From assembly GCA_965603205.1 (NCBI GenBank), contig CBFDCC010000019.1, positions 1 through 27,001 of the forward strand: a stretch of DNA of 27,001 bases, read 5' to 3'. This DNA is from Temperatibacter sp965603205. GTDB lineage: Bacteria > Pseudomonadota > Alphaproteobacteria > Sphingomonadales > Kordiimonadaceae. Numbering within the stretch: position 1 is the first letter of the stretch; each line of letters starts with the position of its first letter. The translations under genes were made by a program, and so were the position numbers. Shown in pieces: positions 5,871-10,737 of the stretch. The notes under the pieces are model-generated. The model was not told the DNA's origin, did no database searches, and saw only the letters and a list, made by a program, of their open reading frames with translations.

Positions 5871-5896
5871 CAACCATTAGACTACAGGTGATGAAG

Positions 5897-5989
5897 ATGA
5901 AGAAATCTAAAACATACTGCCCATTAATAGGGCTTATATTAGTTCCTTGGATTATTGTGTTTATTCTGGCTTATGTGTTATTTTCTTAA
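5897..5989 (+). CDS. 30-residue single-span membrane peptide
   Basis: From the ATG at 5897 the product starts MKKSKTYCP and then is one hydrophobic helix ending VLFS. The AGGTG at 5886-5890 fits this ATG (6-nt spacer) better than the in-frame ATG at 5891. It is the last rightward gene and its end overlaps the end of the convergent holin-like gene by 12 bp. It may be a toxin-like or holin-regulating peptide, but this is speculation. Confidence 0.5.
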   Translation: MKKSKTYCPLIGLILVPWIIVFILAYVLFS

Positions 5990-6385
5990 GAATTGAACGC
6001 CAAAGTAAAGACCAACTACAGCAACAAAGGCAATACCAAGATTAAATGCTACCATTATATCTATCATTGATTGCACTATGCCTTGTTTGCCTAATATTGC
6101 AAATACCATAGCCACACTACCCCAGAATAGCGTATATGCGACTATTCCAAAGGCTAACCAGCGTCTAGTTACACTACGTATAGAGTTTTCATTTGCTGTC
6201 GCTTCTACGAGCTTTAAATGAGAATCTACAGCCTTTCCAGCATGTACAGCCTTTTCTTGATCTGTATAGCTTAATCCATCAATAAAGCCACCAACACCGG
6301 ATAGCACCTTGTCTGCTGTATCTAGTGCTTTACCTGTATTCTCTGAGCCACCAAATAAACTTGTTAATCTACCAAAAAAACTCAT
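5978..6385 (-). CDS. Holin-like membrane protein (3TM/GTA-type)
   Basis: The 135-residue protein has an amphipathic N-terminal half with Gly/Ala-rich helices (FFGRLTSLFGG, ADKVLSGVGGFIDG), then SVTRRWLAFG before a first membrane helix (about 77-98) and a second long one (about 107-131) ending FLRK. This arrangement resembles the GTA-type three-TM holin family, in which an SxxRR motif precedes the hydrophobic pair. Holins permeabilise the inner membrane to start lysis. GGAG lies 9 nt before the ATG, and the gene overlaps the upstream micro-gene by ATGA. It is the last gene of the lysis/envelope cassette. Alternative: a membrane protein of the cassette that is not the holin. Confidence 0.7.
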   Translation of the reverse strand: MSFFGRLTSLFGGSENTGKALDTADKVLSGVGGFIDGLSYTDQEKAVHAGKAVDSHLKLVEATANENSIRSVTRRWLAFGIVAYTLFWGSVAMVFAILGKQGIVQSMIDIMVAFNLGIAFVAVVGLYFGVQFLRK

Positions 6386-6489
6386 TTATCTCTCTCCAGC
6401 CATAAGTTAAACCGCTGTTCTAACGTGCCTTTGATATTGTTATCACGATACCACATTATAAAGCCTTTAGCGCCCATGAAGTCTCTCAT
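6382..6489 (-). CDS. 35-residue micro-protein in the lysis cassette
   Basis: Found by hand translation: it begins MRDFMGAKGFIMWYRDNN and ends LWLERDK. Its ATG overlaps the lipoprotein stop (ATGA) and its own stop overlaps the holin-like start (ATGA), so it fills exactly the space between two real genes. No strong Shine-Dalgarno is present (GGCGG 4-5 nt upstream), so translation would rely on coupling. It is amphipathic with three Trp/Tyr and no signal sequence. Function unknown. Confidence 0.55.
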   Translation of the reverse strand: MRDFMGAKGFIMWYRDNNIKGTLEQRFNLWLERDK

Positions 6490-6812
6490 GGAGCCGCCGC
6501 AACAGGTCGTGAATCAATAGCCAGGTCGGTATGGAAGAATGTATCAGTAGTGCAAATAACTTGAGTTGAATCAAGATTAAGTACAGAACCACCAGTAAAC
6601 CCATAAACAAAGTTATCAGCAGGGTTACAGGTATAGAAACCATCGCCTAAACGGTAGACTGTTGCTATGCCCTCTGGGAACCCTTCAAAACCATCATAAG
6701 TCTCTGCACTAAAGCTCTCACCGTCAAATGTTGGCGTTAAATTGATTTCTCCATCACAGCCCCATAAATTAACTACTGCTAAGACAAATATTGCTAGTAT
6801 TATTTTATTCAT
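6486..6812 (-). CDS. Small lipoprotein with Asp at +2
   Basis: The start at 6812 is favoured by AGGTGG 6 nt upstream and by ATGA overlap with the preceding gene. The first 18 residues form a lipoprotein signal (MNKIILAIFVLAVVNLWG) with the lipobox LWGC; Cys19 would be lipidated. The next residue is Asp, which in enterobacteria keeps lipoproteins in the inner membrane. The mature 90 residues are acidic, with two further Cys (in FYTCNPADN and VICTTDTFF) that could form a disulphide in the periplasm. It follows a TM-coiled-coil gene, the usual layout of an i-/o-spanin pair, but the Asp and the length do not fit an outer-membrane spanin well. Confidence 0.72.
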   Translation of the reverse strand: MNKIILAIFVLAVVNLWGCDGEINLTPTFDGESFSAETYDGFEGFPEGIATVYRLGDGFYTCNPADNFVYGFTGGSVLNLDSTQVICTTDTFFHTDLAIDSRPVAAAP

Positions 6813-7135
6813 TCGTGCCACCTTGAGTTTGTTGTTATATTAATAGTATTTGCGTTTACTTTGGTTTCAAGCTTTTTAACTCTCTTCTCAATCTTGCTGA
6901 AACGTGCGTTATGATTGTCGTGCTTATGTTCTACCGGCTTAACTGCCGGCAATACTTCTACCACTAATTTAGGCTCTGCCGGCACTACTTCGGGCTTTCC
7001 ATGCACAAGATTCTTAACAGTTTCAGAGTTTCCATAGATGGAGCTTAAGCCCAATAATGAGATAAAAGGAATGAGAAGCTTTAGATTAGTTATCCACTGC
7101 TCAACCTTCTGGCCTAATGTGCGCTCAGTTACCAC
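6809..7135 (-). CDS. TM, proline-rich and coiled-coil envelope protein (candidate inner-membrane spanin)
   Basis: About 108 residues. A short cytoplasmic N terminus is followed by one membrane helix (about 18-34), a proline/valine-rich linker (about 47-68, with PEVVPAEPKLVVEVLPAVKP), a His-rich patch and a coiled coil (about 78-97, RFSKIEKRVKKLETKV). The start is a GTG: the codon at 7135 has GGAG with a 7-nt spacer, while a GTG at 7141 would add two residues. The gene overlaps the YadA-like gene upstream and the lipoprotein gene downstream. The layout fits an i-spanin; the proline linker is also reminiscent of TonB-like proteins that reach across the periplasm. Confidence 0.65.
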   Translation of the reverse strand: MVTERTLGQKVEQWITNLKLLIPFISLLGLSSIYGNSETVKNLVHGKPEVVPAEPKLVVEVLPAVKPVEHKHDNHNARFSKIEKRVKKLETKVNANTINITTNSRWHE

Positions 7136-7491
7136 CGCCACACTCCGCCAAATGTAATAGCTTGTTTGCCGGCATTCTGTCCATAAGAACTATGAAATAA
7201 AGCATCAGCACCATCAAAGCGTTTAGCAATACCAAGGCTTAATGCGTTCTCACCGTCATAATAGCCACCATTTACCGAGGCTTGCCATTTCTTAGTCGCA
7301 AAATCGAACGGGTGTGAGCTAGCAATAGCTAAAGCAATGCCCTTAGATATGTCTTTATCGTTAATGTAAGACTCGTTAATATAGGTTTCTTCTACTAACG
7401 TAAAGTAATTATTGGTTTCGTTAATGGTTGTTCGATCATGAGAGCCAGAAGCCATGACGTTGAATGATATTAATAATAGTAGATATTTCAT
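7129..7491 (-). CDS. Miniature YadA-like trimeric autotransporter (outer-membrane anchor)
   Basis: This 120-residue protein has a signal peptide (MKYLLLLISFNVMASG), a short Asn/Thr/Glu-rich stretch (about 18-46) and then a C-terminal domain (about 47-120) that matches the YadA membrane anchor in order and spacing: KDISKGIALAIASS helix, a strand KKWQASVNGGYYDGENALSL, GIAKRF, a strand around ALFHSSYGQN and the final AITFGGVWRW ending in Trp, as outer-membrane barrel proteins do. Three copies would build one 12-strand barrel. There is no head domain and almost no stalk. AAGGA lies 6 nt before the ATG. It sits among lysis-type genes, so roles in lysis, superinfection exclusion or phage release are possible. 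Confidence 0.75.
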   Translation of the reverse strand: MKYLLLLISFNVMASGSHDRTTINETNNYFTLVEETYINESYINDKDISKGIALAIASSHPFDFATKKWQASVNGGYYDGENALSLGIAKRFDGADALFHSSYGQNAGKQAITFGGVWRW

Positions 7492-7493
7492 GC

Positions 7494-7799
7494 TTAATCC
7501 TTTGTATGGTGTTTTTCTACGTGTTCAGTCATCCTATCGTGGGCGTGATATGTTGATTTCCTATTTTCTTTTTCATATGCAACTAATGAATCAACTTTAG
7601 TATTTAAAGCAAGTTGACATGCTTGCATATTACTATCCAGCTTGTCGTATCCTGTTTCAATCTTTTTATCTAATTTATTTAAAAGAAGTCTACCAAGCCA
7701 GAATGATAATGTTCCAAGTGAAGCAAATAAGGCTCCGGTAACGCTAATTGCTATCGTCACCATTAGATCGTGATCTATTAGTATCTGCTCTGCTGGCAC
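7494..7799 (-). CDS. Single-span membrane protein with a coiled-coil tail
   Basis: The product has up to 101 residues from a GTG at 7799 that overlaps the upstream stop (TAGTG). A membrane helix covers about residues 13-37 (VTIAISVTGALFASLGTLSFWLG is its core), followed by a charged coiled coil (LLNKLDKKIETGYDKLDSNM and on) and a His-rich C terminus (HAHDRMTEHVEKHHTKD). An internal ATG at residue 13 could be the true start, but it would cut into the helix. Function unknown; the neighbours suggest a role at the membrane during lysis. Confidence 0.68.
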   Translation of the reverse strand: MPAEQILIDHDLMVTIAISVTGALFASLGTLSFWLGRLLLNKLDKKIETGYDKLDSNMQACQLALNTKVDSLVAYEKENRKSTYHAHDRMTEHVEKHHTKD

Positions 7800-8278
7800 T
7801 ATAAGCCCTTATGACTGCGAAAAGTAAGATAATGGAGAAGACTATTAAAATTATGCCGATGACCATTAATTACTCCCATTGCGCCTACAATCAATTGCAA
7901 GGCTGACAAAGACAGCATTATATGCTCATAATAAACCGCCTGCATATCGTACAGTGACAAACAAACACTAACAGCCAAGTTTGCCATGATAGCAGCAGAG
8001 ATAATTGCTAAACCTCTACCTGATAAATATATGTAGCCCATCGTAAAGAGGGCTTGAATCATCATTTTATACATATAAAAAGGGGCCATTTCCGTATATT
8101 CATAGAAATAAACCCCGTTTTCCGGATCAAGTAGAATCTCCTGATAGCCTGTCATCATAAGAAACTCTATAAATAATACGGCTCCTATCCATTTATGCTT
8201 AGTGTTAATCCCAACTATAGCGATTAAACCAGACATTATTAATAGTGGAAGAGTTAGCATGTCTACTAGCTCGCTCAT
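7799..8278 (-). CDS. Multi-span membrane protein of unknown function
   Basis: This 159-residue protein appears to have four or five membrane helices (about 7-24, 30-48, 68-88, 90-110 and 118-140), separated by short loops with aromatic and acidic residues (GYQEILLDPENGVYFYEY). The C-terminal tail is basic and His-rich. Its ATG overlaps the stop of the 17-residue gene upstream (ATGA). It is longer and has more helices than a standard holin; it could be a second holin, a pinholin-like factor or an exclusion protein. No family recognised. Confidence 0.72.
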   Translation of the reverse strand: MSELVDMLTLPLLIMSGLIAIVGINTKHKWIGAVLFIEFLMMTGYQEILLDPENGVYFYEYTEMAPFYMYKMMIQALFTMGYIYLSGRGLAIISAAIMANLAVSVCLSLYDMQAVYYEHIMLSLSALQLIVGAMGVINGHRHNFNSLLHYLTFRSHKGL

Positions 8279-8328
8279 TTAGGCTTGCCCTTGCCTTTTC
8301 TCTTCTTTGGGCCTTTGTTACCTGCCAT
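8275..8328 (-). CDS. 17-residue highly basic micro-protein
   Basis: The peptide is MAGNKGPKKRKGKGKPK, with nine Lys/Arg among 17 residues. An excellent AGGAG sits 7 nt before the ATG, inside the end of the upstream gene, and the stop overlaps the next ATG (ATGA), so it fills a 50-bp space exactly. Short Lys/Gly-rich peptides occur in other phage late regions in my recollection. It could bind nucleic acid or acidic phospholipid, or simply couple translation. Confidence 0.6.
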   Translation of the reverse strand: MAGNKGPKKRKGKGKPK

Positions 8329-8330
8329 AA

Positions 8331-8768
8331 CTATTCTCCTAATAGGTTAGTCTTCCAGTCATCACAAATTACTAATCTAAACTCATTATCATCAGATAGT
8401 ATTGCCATAAATTCATTATAACCAGATTTGCTGCGTTTTATACCAGTTTTACCACCTAGCTTGCCAAATTCCTCACCAATTAATATACATCCATGAGAGT
8501 CATCTTCTAAATTTCCCTTATGAAATAATATATGAGTTCGGTTAAATACATTAGTCACTTCAAACGTATCACCAAAATGAGGCGAATTTACACGCCTACA
8601 GACGTACTCACCAGCAGGAATGCATGAGCCTGGAACATCACCAACGCTAGGCTTATTGTTTAGCCAGTCACGCTCTAAGGTAACCGCAAAAGGGCTATTT
8701 TCATACACTATAGCCCCATATGTGCCATGCTTTCCCGTTGTTACTCTACGTATTAAGAGCGTTTTCAT
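8331..8768 (-). CDS. DUF5675-family protein with L,D-transpeptidase-like motif, candidate lysis enzyme
   Basis: This 145-residue protein shows the DUF5675 pattern: N-terminal strands (TLLIRRVTTGKHGTYGAI), LERDWLNNKP, a CIPAGEYVCRR segment (49-59), then FEVTNVFNRTHILFHKGN (69-86) and DDSHGCILIG (89-98). The spacing of His83 and the Ser-His-Gly-Cys94 motif is like the catalytic His/Cys of L,D-transpeptidases (YkuD fold), so peptidoglycan could be the substrate. No other endolysin candidate is visible in this window, so it may do that job. It overlaps the beta-helix gene stop by a few bases and begins the lysis/envelope cassette. Catalysis is inferred from the motif only. Confidence 0.78.
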   Translation of the reverse strand: MKTLLIRRVTTGKHGTYGAIVYENSPFAVTLERDWLNNKPSVGDVPGSCIPAGEYVCRRVNSPHFGDTFEVTNVFNRTHILFHKGNLEDDSHGCILIGEEFGKLGGKTGIKRSKSGYNEFMAILSDDNEFRLVICDDWKTNLLGE

Positions 8769-10255
8769 AAATTAACAGGATGGAATGGGCCGTTAGTTGA
8801 CTGATTCCCAATGTCAACCCCACCAAACGACGGTATAGGCTGATCATAAGTATCTTCACCAGTTATCAGCCCTGTAGTTCCAGCGCCAATACATGGACTG
8901 CCAGCACCTAGTTTATAATCAGATGTTAGTAACGGGTCTGAATCAATAACGGTTGTTTCAGTGATTCTAATGTCAGCATTAGCAGCAACACTCCAAGCTG
9001 CGAGAGTTGCGTACTCTGTTACACCCAATTCTCCTACAATGGCACCATTAGTCACATAATAAGCATTAGTAGTGAAATCAATATCCTGATAATTTGTACC
9101 AGATACCCCACCAACTGCAACACATTGAATGTTTGCACCTGTAGTGCCACATACAACCAAGTTATTTATAAATTTAGCTTTTGTAACCGCTCCGCCATTC
9201 TGTACTACAAGCCCATGTCCTTCTGTGTCTGCTGGGTTGTGAATAATTATATTATTATAAAATAATCCTGTACTGTTAGACGTTGAGACATAAGAAATTG
9301 AATTAACTAATGGGTTAGTTAAAAGGCTTCCATGCAGCTCATTATTTCCGCCAGATGTAACCGAATCGACATAATGCTGATAGTTATTGTCAAGCCTTCC
9401 TGCTATTACCTTGTTACTTGCCGAACTAGCATCCAAGGTAATTCCGTAACCGCCACCACTAGCATCAGATTTTAAACCTAAGCCGCAGCCGCTTATATTT
9501 GGACGGAGCAAAGTATTACTGTCTGCGTTTGTAAGTCTTACGCCTGAGAACATATTAGTGCATGTGTAGTTTTCTATTAATAGTCCATTCCAATCATCAA
9601 CATGCAAGCCAACGTGATTAGAGCTTGTATTAGCATATGTGGCTAACCCAGTAACTGTTAAATCCAATATTGTTCCACCAGCGCCAGCAGTTGCACTATT
9701 TCCAAAAATAAATACTGCTTGCGTGCTCCCGACAACACTTGGGTTTTGTTGTATATTCACATTATCAATAGTAAAAGTATGTAAATTGCCATTAATATAT
9801 AGCCCTCTATTACTTACAGCGTTAGTTACATTAAGGTTTTTTAATGTAAGGTTAGTTATTGCATTTAAACCACCAACACCTCCATAAACAAAAATTGCTC
9901 CAGTTAGGTTTTGCGTATTCGTTATGGTTAAGTCCCTTACTGTAACATTACCAAAAGAAGCAGATGATGCATTAAAATATAGCGATACACTTCCTTCTGT
10001 TGGGGCCATAGTCCCATCTACATAACTAGAATCAAGCGTACTAACGTCGCCTCTGTAGGTTATCGTGTTAGCTGCTGATGAACCACCAGAAGTAATAAGC
10101 AAGTCCTTAGCGTGTACGCCTCCACCTATCCACACAGTGTCTCCGTCAGCAACACCCGCCATATTATCAAAGCCAGCAAAGGCATCTGCATATGTTGAGC
10201 CATCAGCAGCACCATAAGGCCCGCCAAGAGAAGGTCGTATAAATACGTTAGCCAT
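8765..10255 (-). CDS. Second beta-helix virion protein (tail fibre/depolymerase-like)
   Basis: The 496-residue product looks like a right-handed parallel beta-helix: an N-terminal cap with PSLGGPYGAADGSTYADAF and GDTVWIGGGVH, then regular coils with the NLTLKNLNVTNA type repeats of alternating hydrophobic residues and Asn/Gly turns (about 45-400). The C-terminal part has DYKLGAGSPCIGAGT and a closing GGVDIGNQ, typical of secreted polysaccharide lyase-like helices. There is no P22-type head-binding domain, so it may attach through another protein or act as a released depolymerase. AAGGGG precedes the ATG. Substrate unknown; active-site residues cannot be picked by eye. Confidence 0.75.
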   Translation of the reverse strand: MANVFIRPSLGGPYGAADGSTYADAFAGFDNMAGVADGDTVWIGGGVHAKDLLITSGGSSAANTITYRGDVSTLDSSYVDGTMAPTEGSVSLYFNASSASFGNVTVRDLTITNTQNLTGAIFVYGGVGGLNAITNLTLKNLNVTNAVSNRGLYINGNLHTFTIDNVNIQQNPSVVGSTQAVFIFGNSATAGAGGTILDLTVTGLATYANTSSNHVGLHVDDWNGLLIENYTCTNMFSGVRLTNADSNTLLRPNISGCGLGLKSDASGGGYGITLDASSASNKVIAGRLDNNYQHYVDSVTSGGNNELHGSLLTNPLVNSISYVSTSNSTGLFYNNIIIHNPADTEGHGLVVQNGGAVTKAKFINNLVVCGTTGANIQCVAVGGVSGTNYQDIDFTTNAYYVTNGAIVGELGVTEYATLAAWSVAANADIRITETTVIDSDPLLTSDYKLGAGSPCIGAGTTGLITGEDTYDQPIPSFGGVDIGNQSTNGPFHPVNL

Positions 10256-10257
10256 GA

Positions 10258-10692
10258 CTAAACCCCTTGAGTAATAGAAACTACCTGCACATCTAGCGCA
10301 ACAGCATTGGCTACTGCGTAATGTGTGGCTAAAGCTGGAACTTTATATGGGTCAGCAGGCTCTCCATCTGCAATAGAAGGAATATAATCACCTGTTGTAG
10401 CCTCCGCCGCTGCAATGTTTAAGTTAGACTCTGCATTTAATGCGCTCGTACCAAAAGCAAAGCGTATAGCCTCTGTAGTGGCCCCACGATTAACAACTTT
10501 AACTTTTCCTACGCCTGTTGCTAGTGCCACAGATTGAGCTGTTCCATCCATTGTTAAATCAGCATCATACTGTGATGGAGAAAACCCATCATTAACGTAA
10601 GTTGCCCCGCCTGCGCCCCTGTTTGGAACTGGGGTATCATTTGTATCAAGTGAAAAGCCTAATCCGCTTCCACCTGGTTGATGATCTGTCAT
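10258..10692 (-). CDS. Small virion-associated protein
   Basis: This 144-residue protein has a flexible Gly/Asn/Pro-rich start (about 1-35), then a beta-rich domain with VKVVNRGATTEAIRFAFGTS and YKVPALATHYAVANAV. I have seen this second pattern (N-GATTE-IR-AFGTSA, then ALATHYAVA) in small structural proteins of podoviruses and other marine phages. It lies between the two beta-helix genes with AGGAG before the ATG, so it may be an adaptor or decoration of the tail tip. Function not established. Confidence 0.7.
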   Translation of the reverse strand: MTDHQPGGSGLGFSLDTNDTPVPNRGAGGATYVNDGFSPSQYDADLTMDGTAQSVALATGVGKVKVVNRGATTEAIRFAFGTSALNAESNLNIAAAEATTGDYIPSIADGEPADPYKVPALATHYAVANAVALDVQVVSITQGV

Positions 10693-10737
10693 ATAATTTA
10701 CTCCTAATTTTATTTAAATATAAATATATTTTTTAAT

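Noticed and set aside
10693..10737. AT-rich gap between tailspike and small virion protein as a promoter or terminator
   Set aside because: It contains TATTT/AAATA runs but no paired -35/-10 with proper spacing and no GC stem; it mainly supplies the AGGAG of the next gene.
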